Position numbers and translations under genes: made by a program. Below the pieces are notes generated by a model. The model was not told the origin of the DNA, made no database searches, and was given only the letters and a program-made list of their open reading frames with translations. Below, one piece after another: positions 21,957 through 31,400 of a DNA stretch of 64,000 nt (position 1 is its first letter; each line of letters opens with the position of its first letter). The stretch is from Bryobacteraceae bacterium CoA2 C42. Its GTDB lineage: Bacteria > Acidobacteriota > Terriglobia > Bryobacterales > Bryobacteraceae. The stretch is taken from the NCBI GenBank assembly GCA_019931245.1, contig JAINDL010000035.1:29121-93120 (forward strand). Direction: 5' to 3'.

Positions 21957-24335
21957 CTAGTTCGTGTAGGCAAACTCGTTCAGGTTCAGGATCACGCGGC
22001 ACATCTGTTCGAGTGTTCCTGTCTGCAAAAAAGTGCTCATGGCGTCGCGCTCAGCGGGCTTGGGTGGGCGGGCGAGCGCGAGGCGGTAGGCCATCTCGAT
22101 CTGCGCGGCGGGCTCGGCGCCGGCTTCGCGCCGCAGGCGTTCGGCCAGGTGGCGGGCCTGCCGGTTCATGAAGCCGCCATTGAACAGTTGCAGCGCCTGT
22201 GGCGCGACGGAGGTGGTTTGCCGCTTGGCGGCGGGGCGGGCGGTGTCGCAGACGTCGAGCACCTCCATGAGGGGGACGAGGAGGGAGCGCTTGACGATGT
22301 AGTAAATGGCCCGCCGCGACGCCTGCTCTTCGGAGAAGCTCTTCCAGACCTTATCCGGATCGCTCGACCCTTCGAGCGCCTCGCGCGGCACCTCCGGGTA
22401 GACGAACTCGCCGAACAGGGTCCGGTTCAACTTGCCGCTGACGGCCAGCGCAGAATCTAGAATGGCTTCGGCTTCGAGGCGGCGGTAGGGCGCCCGCCAC
22501 CACAGGCGGTTTTCCGGATCCTCGGCCGCATAGGCCGGGTTACCCGTTTTCGCCATGCGGTAGGTGTTGCTGCTGAGGATCAGCGCGTGGAGTTTCTTGA
22601 GCGACCAGCCGTTATCCATGAACCAGACGGCCAGCCAGTCGAGGAGTTCGGGGTGGGAGGGCTTATCGCCCATGACGCCGAAGTCATTGGCGGTGCGCAC
22701 GAGGCCTTCGCCGAAGTGCCATTGCCAGACGCGGTTGACGATGACGCGGGCGGTGAGGGGATTTTCGCGCGAGGCGATCCAGCGGGCGAGGGCGAGGCGG
22801 CGGCCGCTCGAGCGCGGGGCGGGGGTGAAGACGGGCGGGGCGTGAGCGGCGACGACCATGGGCGCTGCGGGCGGCACCTCCGGCCCCGGCGAGGTCGCCT
22901 TGCCGCGGATCAGGATATGGGTTGGCGGCGGCCGCTGGCCGCGCTCTTCGAGGAAGTATCCGCGCTCCAATTCGGGCGTCTCGCGCCGGAGCCGCTTCAC
23001 CTCGTCCTCAACCGGGAGGGAGGCGAGCTCCTCGTCGAGCTTCCTGGTGTAGTCTTTGACGAGTTTCCGGGCGGCTTCGTCGCGATCCTTGGCGGGTTGC
23101 AGGAAGGCCGCGGCGGCGGCCGGGGGCATGGCGCTTTGGCCCGAGCGCAGCCATTCGGTGCGCGCGGCTTCGCGCAGCTTGATGATCTGCTCTTCGCGGG
23201 CGTCGTCCCTTTCGATTTCGGGCCATGTGCCGATGGGGCGGTCGAGTTCGGTTCGTCCTTTGCGCGGCCTTTCAAGGCCGTTGAAGACGGCGATCATGCC
23301 GTAGTAGTCCTTGGTGGTAAGCGGTTCGAATTTATGGTTGTGGCAGCGGGCGCAGGCGAGGGTGAGGCCGAGAAAGCCCTGAGCGGTGGCGTTCAGGATA
23401 TCGTCGAGCTGGTCGAAGCGGTCTTCGGCGGGGTCGGCCGGTTCGTCGTCCCAGGGGCCGAGCCGGAGGAAGCCGGTGGCGAGGAGGGTTTCGGCGTTGG
23501 CGTCCGGCAGTTCGTCGCCGGCGAGTTGTTCGACAACGAAACGGTTGAAGGGTTTGTCGGCCTGGAGCGAGCGGATGACATAGTCGCGATACTTCCAGAC
23601 CTTGGGCTTCACGTCGTCGCGTTCGTAGCCGTTGGTATCGCCGTAGCGGACGACGTCGAGCCAGTGGCGGGCCCAGCGTTCGGCGTGGGCGGGGCGGTCG
23701 AGCAGTTCCTGCGCGAGGCTGTCCCAATTGCCGCGGAAGCGGTCCTGTTCGGCGAGGGAGGGCGGCAGGCCGGTGAGGTCGAGATAGATGCGCCGGAGCA
23801 GGTCGGGCGGGGTGGCAGGGGGGGCGGGTCGCCAGCCTTTGGCTTCGAGCCGGGCGAGGATGAAGGCGTCGATGGGGTTGCGAACCCAGCTGGTATCGCG
23901 GACCGGCGGGAGAGCGGGCGCGGCGCGGAGGGGTTGGAAGGCCCAGTGGCTGAGGCGGGGATCGGGTTTAGCCGCCAAGGGAGCTTTGGGTTCGGCGCCG
24001 GTCCACTCGGCGCCCGCGTCGATCCACTGGCGCAGGGTCTCCACTTCGGCCGGGGTGAGCCGGGGGCCGGCGGGGGGCATGACGAGCTTGGGGTCGGCGC
24101 CGGAGACGTAGCGAATCAGCAGGCTGTCTTTACTATTTCCCGGCACGATAGCCGGGATGCCGCTTTCGCCGCCGTGCAGGGCATCGGCGCGGCGGTCGAG
24201 GCGCAGGTCGCTTTTGTGCAGGGCGGGGCCGTGGCAGCCCCAGCAGCGGCGGGCCAGAATGGGCCGGACGTCCATTGCAAAATCCGCTGCCGCGCAACCG
24301 GCAGCACCCAGGAGGATCCAGATGAGCCACACCAC
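21957..24335 (-). CDS. DUF1549/DUF1553 cytochrome-type (PSD1) protein
   Basis: About 790 residues. The best start is GTG 24335 (or 24332), giving the signal peptide VVWLIWILLGAAGCAAA just after the NUDIX stop; the track start (24395) overlaps NUDIX by 47 nt. PSCyt1 follows: FAMDVRPILARRCWGCHG with a CxxCH heme site and GSPD-like VMPPAGPRLTPAEVETLRQWID. DUF1549 covers about 120-330 (IDAFILARLEAKGWRPAPPA, ERWARHWLDVVRYGDTNGYE, CARCHNHKFEPLT with another CxxCH). DUF1553 forms the C-terminus (LARWIASRENPLTARVIVNR, SLKKLHALILSSNTYR). It is paired with DUF1501. Function unknown; probably periplasmic redox or polymer handling. Confidence 0.9.
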   Translation of the reverse strand: MVWLIWILLGAAGCAAADFAMDVRPILARRCWGCHGPALHKSDLRLDRRADALHGGESGIPAIVPGNSKDSLLIRYVSGADPKLVMPPAGPRLTPAEVETLRQWIDAGAEWTGAEPKAPLAAKPDPRLSHWAFQPLRAAPALPPVRDTSWVRNPIDAFILARLEAKGWRPAPPATPPDLLRRIYLDLTGLPPSLAEQDRFRGNWDSLAQELLDRPAHAERWARHWLDVVRYGDTNGYERDDVKPKVWKYRDYVIRSLQADKPFNRFVVEQLAGDELPDANAETLLATGFLRLGPWDDEPADPAEDRFDQLDDILNATAQGFLGLTLACARCHNHKFEPLTTKDYYGMIAVFNGLERPRKGRTELDRPIGTWPEIERDDAREEQIIKLREAARTEWLRSGQSAMPPAAAAAFLQPAKDRDEAARKLVKDYTRKLDEELASLPVEDEVKRLRRETPELERGYFLEERGQRPPPTHILIRGKATSPGPEVPPAAPMVVAAHAPPVFTPAPRSSGRRLALARWIASRENPLTARVIVNRVWQWHFGEGLVRTANDFGVMGDKPSHPELLDWLAVWFMDNGWSLKKLHALILSSNTYRMAKTGNPAYAAEDPENRLWWRAPYRRLEAEAILDSALAVSGKLNRTLFGEFVYPEVPREALEGSSDPDKVWKSFSEEQASRRAIYYIVKRSLLVPLMEVLDVCDTARPAAKRQTTSVAPQALQLFNGGFMNRQARHLAERLRREAGAEPAAQIEMAYRLALARPPKPAERDAMSTFLQTGTLEQMCRVILNLNEFAYTN

Positions 24336-24348
24336 GGGGAGAACTCTA

Positions 24349-24804
24349 TCACACCCGCCGGGCGAGGTAGCGGTCGACCACTGCGCGCGTTCCATCGGTG
24401 AGCTGGATGTCGCCGAGTTGGGCGACGGGCCACCAGGTGACGGCGGCGGAGTCGTCGCCGGCCTGTAAGTGACCGCCGGTGACGCGGCACTCGTAGTCGA
24501 TGAGCACGTAGTGATACTCGCAGCGTCCCTCGGCGTCGGGCATCAGCCGCTCGAAGATGGTGGCGAGCTGGACGATCTCGACTTCGAGGCCGGTCTCTTC
24601 GCGCACCTCCCGCCGGATCGCCGCCTCGAGCCGTTCACCGGTTTCAACCCCGCCGCCCGGAAGCGACCACCACCCTTTGTACGGTTCGTTGCCCCGCTGG
24701 ACGAGCAGGATGCGGTCGCCGTCGCGGTCGCCGTCGCGGTCGCCGTCGAAGATGAGCGCCCCGACGCCGAGGACGGGACGTTCCGGGTAGCGTCTACTGG
24801 ACAA
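24349..24804 (-). CDS. NUDIX hydrolase
   Basis: The 151-residue protein hydrolyses some nucleoside diphosphate linked to X. The Nudix box is complete: GGVETGERLEAAIRREVREETGL near residues 51-73, preceded by WWSLPGG. ADP-ribose and NTP-pyrophosphohydrolase relatives look alike, so the substrate cannot be called. A loop near residues 20-31 is a GDRD-GDRD-GDR triplet encoded by a perfect 12-bp x3 repeat. It lies between an SMP-30 gene (11-nt overlap) and the DUF1549 gene on the same strand. Confidence 0.92.
   Translation of the reverse strand: MSSRRYPERPVLGVGALIFDGDRDGDRDGDRILLVQRGNEPYKGWWSLPGGGVETGERLEAAIRREVREETGLEVEIVQLATIFERLMPDAEGRCEYHYVLIDYECRVTGGHLQAGDDSAAVTWWPVAQLGDIQLTDGTRAVVDRYLARRV
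24712..24747. repeat. 12-bp x3 tandem repeat inside the NUDIX gene
   Basis: GCGGTCGCCGTC is repeated three times without mismatch. Because the unit is 12 bp it adds whole GDRD tetrapeptides in the loop before the strand RILLVQRG and keeps the frame, so copy number could vary between strains without breaking the enzyme. Confidence 0.9.
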
Positions 24805-25657
24805 TGCTGCCCCGGCGGTCGACGCGGATGCGGTAGACGCTTTTTTGCGCGGTGAGGTAGAGGGTTTGGAGATCGGCGTCGCCGAAGGCGAGGTTGGCGG
24901 CAGGTTCGGGCATTTCGAGTTTGGCGGTAGGTTTGCCGTCCTCGCTAAAGACGAGAAGGGCTTTGGCGGCTACCCAGACGGCGCCTTTTTCGTCTGTCTT
25001 GACGCCGTTGGGCGGGCCTTCGATGCCGGAGACGAAGATGCGTTCGTTGGTGGCGCGGCCGGCGCGGTCGAGGTCCCAGAGGCGGACCAAGCGTTGGTCG
25101 GAGTCGGTGACGTAGAGGCGGTCGCCTTTGGGGGAGAGGGCGATGCCGTTGGGGCGGCCGGGGGTTTTGGCGACGAGGGCGAGTTCCCCTTTGGGCGAGA
25201 GGTGATAGACGCCGTAGAAGTCGAGTTCGCGCGTAGCGGCCTGCGAGCCGAAGGCGGGATCGGTGAAGTAGAGATGGCCGTCTTTGCGGATGGCGACATC
25301 GTTGGGGGCGTTCAGGCGCTTGCCTTCGAAGCGTTCGGCGAGGACTTCGACGGCGCCTTTTTTGTCGGTGCGGGTGAGGCGGCGGGCGGCGGCTTCGCAG
25401 GTGACGAGGCGGCCCTGGAGGTCGAAGGCGCTGCCGTGGGCGCCGCCGGAGGAGGCGCGGAAGACGGCGGGCGGTTCTCCGGGCATAAGTTTGATGATGC
25501 GGCCGGTGGGCACGTCGGAGAAGAGCAGGAACCCCTCGCGGCTCCAGGCGGGGCCTTCGGTGTACTGGTAGCCGGCGGCAACCTTCTCGAGTTGAATTTT
25601 CGAGAAGTCCTGCGCCGCAAGAACGGCCGCGCCGGCAATCACCCATAGCATCCGCAT
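24794..25657 (-). CDS. Exported SMP-30/gluconolactonase-like beta-propeller
   Basis: About 287 residues from ATG 25657; the track ATG at 25675 would leave only five bases to the divergent gene. MRMLWVIAGAAVLAAQD is a signal peptide. The six-bladed SMP-30 fold shows the metal-binding Glu in YQYTEGPAWSREG, the Asn in NAPNDVAIRKDGHLYFTDP, the Asn in GRPNGIALSPKGDRLYVTDSD and the Asp of that last stretch. The likely activity is lactone hydrolysis in the periplasm. It overlaps the NUDIX start by 11 nt. Confidence 0.87.
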   Translation of the reverse strand: MRMLWVIAGAAVLAAQDFSKIQLEKVAAGYQYTEGPAWSREGFLLFSDVPTGRIIKLMPGEPPAVFRASSGGAHGSAFDLQGRLVTCEAAARRLTRTDKKGAVEVLAERFEGKRLNAPNDVAIRKDGHLYFTDPAFGSQAATRELDFYGVYHLSPKGELALVAKTPGRPNGIALSPKGDRLYVTDSDQRLVRLWDLDRAGRATNERIFVSGIEGPPNGVKTDEKGAVWVAAKALLVFSEDGKPTAKLEMPEPAANLAFGDADLQTLYLTAQKSVYRIRVDRRGSIVQ

Positions 25658-25680
25658 GTTTTTGCAAGATATCATGTGCC

Positions 25681-26514
25681 ATGCGCTTGCGTGTCTTTTT
25701 TCTCGCAGTTCTGCCCTTGCTGGCGGCCGATCCGCTGACCGAAAAGGTGACGGCTTGGCGGACGAAGTACGAAGCCGGGCTGAAGAGTGAAACGGGATGG
25801 CTCTCGGTGGCCGGGCTCTACTGGCTCGAGCAGGGGGCGAATGTGGCGGGGACGGCGGCGTCGAACAAGGTTGTGCTGCCGGCCGGGCCGGCCGTGGCGG
25901 GAACGTTCGAGCGGTTGGGGGACCGGGTGAAGTGGAAGCCGGCGAACGGGCCGGCGCGGACGCTGCAGTCTGACAAAGACGGCGCGAAGCCGGACCTGCT
26001 GACGATTGACCGGCTGACGCTGTTTGTCATCGACCGCAACGGCAAGATCGGCATCCGGATGCGCGACCCGCAGTCGAAGATGCGGCGCGAGTTTCATGGC
26101 ACCAAGTGGTTTCCCATTCGGGCGCAGTATTCGTTGACCGGGGAGTTCAAGCCGTATCCGCAGAAGAAGGTGGTCATGGTGCCGGATGTGACGGGGAACA
26201 CGCTGCGGTACGAAAGCCCGGGCGAGGTGGAGTTTGCGGTCAACGGGCAGAAGGTGCGCCTGGAGCCGGTGCTCGATGAGGGGCAGCTGTTTTTTGTGTT
26301 CCGGGATAAGACTTCGGGCAAACAGACCTACGGCGGGGGGCGGATGCTGTACGCGCCGCTGCCGGGTCCGGACAACAAGGTGGATCTTGAGATGAACATC
26401 GCCAAGAATCCGCCGTGTGTGTTCACGCCCTATGCGACCTGTCCGCTGCCGACCAAGCGGAATACCCTGAATGTGGCCATCGAGGCGGGTGAGCTGGCGC
26501 AGCCGGGTCACTAA
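25681..26514 (+). CDS. DUF1684 family exported protein
   Basis: The 277-residue protein has a short signal peptide (MRLRVFFLAVLPLLAADP) and matches DUF1684: WRTKYEAGLKSETGWLSVAG, LYWLEQGANVAG, FHGTKWFPIRAQY and the very characteristic NPPCVFTPYATCPLPTKRN near the C-terminus. The Cys pair in PPCVFTPYATC may form a disulfide or bind a ligand. The function of the family is unknown. It is transcribed away from the SMP-30 gene and is followed 22 nt later by the FkbH-ACP gene on the same strand. Confidence 0.85.
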   Translation: MRLRVFFLAVLPLLAADPLTEKVTAWRTKYEAGLKSETGWLSVAGLYWLEQGANVAGTAASNKVVLPAGPAVAGTFERLGDRVKWKPANGPARTLQSDKDGAKPDLLTIDRLTLFVIDRNGKIGIRMRDPQSKMRREFHGTKWFPIRAQYSLTGEFKPYPQKKVVMVPDVTGNTLRYESPGEVEFAVNGQKVRLEPVLDEGQLFFVFRDKTSGKQTYGGGRMLYAPLPGPDNKVDLEMNIAKNPPCVFTPYATCPLPTKRNTLNVAIEAGELAQPGH

Positions 26515-26536
26515 AGCCGATTGTTAAACTAACCTA

Positions 26537-28486
26537 GTGATCTGCATCAGCGCCACGTTTACCGCCGAGCCGATCCAGCCGGTTTTGGAGTTCTGGGCTC
26601 GCCAGTTGGGTGAGCGGTGGCCGATTCAATTCGCCCCTTACAACCAGGTTCTGCAGACGCTGCTGGACCCGGGCGGTTTGTTTGCCCAGAACCGGGAGGG
26701 GGCGAACGTGATTCTGGTGCGCCCGGCGGACCTGGCGCAGTTTGCCGGGGCGACGGAGGCGGACGAGGACAGGCGCCTTGAAGAGATTCTGGCAACGGCG
26801 GCAGCGCAGCGGTTTGCCGTGCCGACGCTGGTGGCGATCTGTCCGCCGCGGCAGGTGCGAGTGGCGCCGCAGCCGCATCTGCTGGTGGTGAACACGGATC
26901 TTTATCCGGTGGCGCAGTGGGAGGATGCGGCGGCGGACCGGCTGGGCCGGATCCCCTACACGCCGGCGTACTTCACGGCGCTGGGCACGGCGGTGGCGCG
27001 GTTGCTGCACGCGCTGCGGCGGCCGCCGTTCAAGGTGATTGCCCTCGACTGCGACCACACGCTGTGGGCCGGGGTGTGCGGCGAGGACGGGCCGACGGGA
27101 GTGACGATTGACGGGCCGCGGCGCGCGCTGCAGGAGTTTCTGTTGCGGCAGCGCGAGATGGGGATGCTGCTGGCGCTGTCGTCGAAGAACAATCCGGAGG
27201 ATGTCTGGCAGACTTTTGCCGCGCATCCCGAGATGGTGCTGCGGCGGGAGCACATTACGACGCACCGGCTTTCGTGGGGAGCGAAGGCGCAGGGGCTGCG
27301 GGAGATGGCGGCCGAGCTTTCGCTGGGGGCGGATTCGTTTCTGCTGCTGGACGATAATCCGAAAGAGATCGCGGAACTGGCCGAGGGGGCGCCCGAGGTG
27401 TTGGGGCTGACGCTGCCGGAAACGGGAATTCCGCATTATCTCGACCATGTGTGGGCGTTTGACCATCCGGTGGTCACCGAGGCGGACCGGAACCGGGCGG
27501 CGAGCTATCAACTGCAGCAGTCGTTCGCGGCGGCGGCGAGTCTTGCACACTTCTATGAAACGCTGCAGCTGCGGGTGGACATTCACCGGCTGCATCCCCA
27601 GGAGCTGCCGCGGGCGGCGCAACTGACGCAGCGGACCAACCAATTCAACTTCACGACGCGGCGGCGGAGCGAGGCGGAGCTGGCGGGGTTCGAGGCGTAT
27701 GCGATTCACGTGGCTGACCGGTTTGGCGAGTATGGATTCACGGGTCTGGTGGTGGTGGTTGCCGGGGTGGTGGATACGTTTCTGCTGAGTTGCCGGGTGC
27801 TGGGCCGGGGTGTGGAGCATGCCGTGGTGCGGTGGCTGGGCGAGCATTGGGCGGCGCTGACGTTTGAGCTGATTCCAACGGCGCGCAACGCGCCGGCGCA
27901 GAGCTTTTTGCATGAGCTGGCGGGGCAGCGGCAGGGGACGGCGACGCTGAGCGCGGCGCAGATGCGGGCCGTGGCGTTTTCGGCGCCGGCGCCGGCGGAG
28001 ACCGCGACGGCGGCGGAGCCGGTGGTGGCGGCGGACCGCTTCACGGGCTACCAGCGGCTGGCCACGCATCTGGACACCGTCGAACGTATTCAGGCGGCCA
28101 TGGCGGCCGAGCAGCGGGAGGCGGCGCCGGCGCGGGAGGTGGCGAGTCCGCCGGTGACGGAGACGGAGCGGCGGCTGGCGGCGATCTGGTCCGAGCTCCT
28201 GGGACAGTCTGCTATCTCGACCGGGGATAACTTCTTTGACCTGGGGGGGCACTCGCTGCTCGCGGTGCTGCTGGTGACGCGGGTGCAGGAGGAGTTTGGC
28301 ATGGAGCTGTCGATGGACGATGTCTACTCGGCCGATACCACGCTGGCCAAGTTGGCAATGATTGTCGAGACACAGCAGTTGCGCACGTATGACCCGGCGG
28401 AGGTAGCGGCGGTGATTGGCGAAATTGAGACGTTGTCGGAAGAAGAGGTCCGGTCGGAAATCTCCCGCCTATGCGCGTTCTTTTAA
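26537..28486 (+). CDS. FkbH-like HAD protein fused to an acyl carrier protein
   Basis: The 649-residue protein starts with GTG 26537. It has an N-terminal domain (1-165), the HAD-IIIC/FkbH core (ALDCDHTLWAGVCGEDG near 169-185 with the DxD pair, LLALSSKNNPEDV, FLLLDDNPKE near 270), the FkbH C-terminal acetyltransferase-like part (LTQRTNQFNFTTRR, FGEYGFTGLVVV), an Ala-rich linker and an ACP (LGQSAISTGDNFFDLGGHSL near 552-572, whose Ser takes phosphopantetheine). Characterised FkbH proteins dephosphorylate 1,3-bisphosphoglycerate and load a glyceryl unit on an ACP; a fused carrier suggests it makes glyceryl-S-ACP in cis. It overlaps the next gene by 16 nt. Confidence 0.9.
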   Translation: MICISATFTAEPIQPVLEFWARQLGERWPIQFAPYNQVLQTLLDPGGLFAQNREGANVILVRPADLAQFAGATEADEDRRLEEILATAAAQRFAVPTLVAICPPRQVRVAPQPHLLVVNTDLYPVAQWEDAAADRLGRIPYTPAYFTALGTAVARLLHALRRPPFKVIALDCDHTLWAGVCGEDGPTGVTIDGPRRALQEFLLRQREMGMLLALSSKNNPEDVWQTFAAHPEMVLRREHITTHRLSWGAKAQGLREMAAELSLGADSFLLLDDNPKEIAELAEGAPEVLGLTLPETGIPHYLDHVWAFDHPVVTEADRNRAASYQLQQSFAAAASLAHFYETLQLRVDIHRLHPQELPRAAQLTQRTNQFNFTTRRRSEAELAGFEAYAIHVADRFGEYGFTGLVVVVAGVVDTFLLSCRVLGRGVEHAVVRWLGEHWAALTFELIPTARNAPAQSFLHELAGQRQGTATLSAAQMRAVAFSAPAPAETATAAEPVVAADRFTGYQRLATHLDTVERIQAAMAAEQREAAPAREVASPPVTETERRLAAIWSELLGQSAISTGDNFFDLGGHSLLAVLLVTRVQEEFGMELSMDDVYSADTTLAKLAMIVETQQLRTYDPAEVAAVIGEIETLSEEEVRSEISRLCAFF

Positions 28487-31400
28487 CTTCCAATGCTTCG
28501 TACGAACCGCCGCGGGGCGGTTCGACGCGGAGCAATCTGATTTGGCTCGAGGCGCTGGCGGCGGCGGGGCATGCGGTGCGGGTGGTGTGCCCGGCGCACG
28601 ACGAGGCGGGCGAGACGACGCGGCGGGGGATTGCGATTCTGCGCGTGCCGGAGTTGACGCGGCACGTGGAGCGGTTGGCGGCGGAGATCGAAACGTGGAA
28701 GCCGGACTGGGTGCTGGTTTCGAGCGAAGACCTGAGCCACGTGCTGCTGCGGGAGGCGTTTCGCGTGGCGCCGGGGCGGTTGATTTTCGTGGCGCATACG
28801 CCGCAGTTTCTGCCGTTCGGGCCGGAGAGCTGGTACCCGGACGCGGCGGCCACGGCGCTGGTGCGGCAGGCGCGGGGCGTGGTGGTGATTGGCCATCACA
28901 TGGCGGGTTACGTGCGGGAGCACCTGGGGGTGCGGCCGGTGGTGATCCATCCGCCGATCTACGGGACGGCGCCGTGGCGGAGGCTGGGGCGGTTTGAGAA
29001 CCGCTATGTGCTGATGGTGAACCCTTGCGTCGTGAAGGGCGTGACGGTGCTGGCGAGTCTGGCGCGGCGGATGCCGCAGCTTGAGTTTGCCGCGCTGGCG
29101 GGATGGGGCACGACGGCGGCGGACCGGGCGCTGCTGCGCGATTTGCCGAACGTGACGCTGCTGGAGACGGTGCCGGATATTGAAGACGTGCTGGGGCAGG
29201 CGCGGCTGCTGCTGATGCCGTCGCTTTGGTACGAGGGCTTCGGGCTGATTGCGATGGAGGCGATGCTGCGGGGCTTGCCCGTGGTGGCGTCGAATTCGGG
29301 AGGCCTGGCCGAGGCGAAGGCGGGGACGGGGTATGTGATCCCGGTGCAGCCGATTACGAAGTACCGGGCGGAGTTCGACGACAACCACATGCCGCGGCCC
29401 GTGGACGTGGAGCAGGACCTGACGCTGTGGACGGCGGCGATTGCGGAGCTGACGACGAACGAGACCGCGTGGGAGGCCGAGGCGGCGCGGTCGCGGGCGG
29501 CGGCGGAGCGGTTTGTGGGGGCGCTCGATGCGCGGGATCTGGAGCGGTACTTGCAGTCGCGGCGGAAGCTGCGGGTGGTGCTCGCGCATAACTCGCTGTA
29601 CTATCCGTCGGCCGGGGGCGGGGACAAGTCGAACCGGCTGCTGATGGAGGCGCTGGCGGCGCGGGGGCATCAGGTGCGGGTGGTGACGCGCGTGGAGTCG
29701 TTTGGCGATGCGGACCATGCGGAGTACCTGCAGGCGCTGGCGTTGCGGGGGGTGAGCCCGGCGGTGGGGGAGAGTGAGGTTAGCTTTTCGCTGCGCGGCG
29801 TCGAGGTGCGGACGCTAACGCGGAGCCCGTTGTGGCGTCCGTATTTTCAGCGGCAGATTGAGGAGCTGGATCCGGACGTCATTGTGACATCGACGGATGA
29901 CCCGGCGCAGCTGTTGTTTGATCTGGCGGTGCGGACGCCGCGGGCGCGCGTGGTGTATCTGATCCGGGCGACGATTGCGGTGCCGTTTGGGCCGGATAGC
30001 TCCGGGGTGAATGCGGAGCGGACGCAGTGGCTGGCGCAGGCGGATGGGGTGGTGGGGGTGTCGCACTACGTGGCGGGTTATGCGCGGGAGCACGGGGGAT
30101 TGGCGCAGGCTATTCATGTCCCGATTTCGCTGCTGGAGCCGGGGCCGGCGCCGGTCTTGGGCCGGTTTGATAACCCGTACGTGCTGATGGTGAACCCTTG
30201 CGCGGTGAAGGGAATTGCGATTCTGCTGGGGTTGGCGGACGCGATGCCGGAGGTGACCTTCGGCGCGGTGGCTTCGTGGGGTACGACGCAGGAGGACCTG
30301 GCGGAGCTGGCCAAGCGGCCGAACATCCGGATGCTGCCGCGGACGGACGACATTGACGAGCTGCTCGGGCAGGCGCGGGTGACGCTCGTGCCTTCGGTGT
30401 GGGCGGAGGCGCGGAGCCGGATGGTGCTCGAAAGCCTGTCGCGGGGGGTGCCGGTGTTGGGCGCGAACGTAGGCGGGCTGCACGAGGCGATGCTGGGCGT
30501 GCCGTATCTGCTGCCGGTGAATCCGGTGACGGCGTACCGGGGATCGGTCGATGAGCACATGGTGCCGGTGGCGGAGGTGCCGCCGCAGAATCTGGAGCCG
30601 TGGATTGAGGCCCTGCGGCGGCTGACAACCGACCGGGGGCATTGGGAGAAGCTGTCGGCGCTGTCGCGCGAGAAGGCGCTCGCCTACATGGAGAACCTGA
30701 ACGTGCTGCCGTTTGAGGCCTACTGCGAGAGCCTGCAGCATCGAGTGAAGCGCGGGGTGGCGGCGCGGGGCCCGGAGGCGGGGCCGCTGGCGCGGCTGAG
30801 CGCGGAGCGGCGGCGGCTGCTGGAGCTGCGGCTGCGGGAACGGGCGGCGTGGATGCCGGTGGTGCCGGTGAGCGGGCGGCGCGTGTTCTGCTTCCCGTGG
30901 GCGGGGGCGGGGCCGTTGGCCTACCGCGGATGGCAGGAGCGGCTGGGGGCGGAGTTTGCCCTGATCCCGATCCGGCTGCCGCAGCGGGAGTGGGCCGGGA
31001 TTGATGAGTTAGTCGAGCAGTTGGCGCGGCAGGTGAAGCCGCTGCTGACGGCGGACGCGGTGTTTTTCGGGCACTCGATGGGGGCGGGGCTGGCGTTTGA
31101 AGTGGCGCGGCGAGTGGCTCCGGCGCGGCTGGTGGTTTCGGCGGCGCGGGCGCCGAAGTTTCGGATCGGTTACGTGCCGCCGGCAGAGCCGAGCGACGCT
31201 GAGTTGCTTGCGCAGTTGGAGCGGCTGGGGGGGGCGCCGAAGGAGCGGCTGGAGGCGCTGCTGCCGGCTTTCCGGCGGGATACGCGGCTGTTCCGGCGGT
31301 GGGTGTACGCGCCGGGTGAGCGGTTGACGATGCCGGTGGTGGCGCTGGGCGGGGCGGGGGATCCGCAGGTAACGGCGGAGCATCTGGCGCCGTGGGCCGA

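Noticed and set aside
20660-22171. 503-residue plus-strand ORF opposite DUF1501
   Set aside because: Arg/Gly-rich shadow that crosses the boundary of two real minus-strand genes.
22587-24401. 604-residue plus-strand ORF opposite the DUF1549/1553 gene
   Set aside because: Shadow frame of low-complexity Gly/Ala/Val/Glu sequence; the minus-strand gene has clear heme and DUF signatures.
26534-28252. 572-residue minus-strand ORF opposite FkbH-ACP
   Set aside because: Arg/His/Pro-rich antisense of a gene with clear HAD and ACP motifs.
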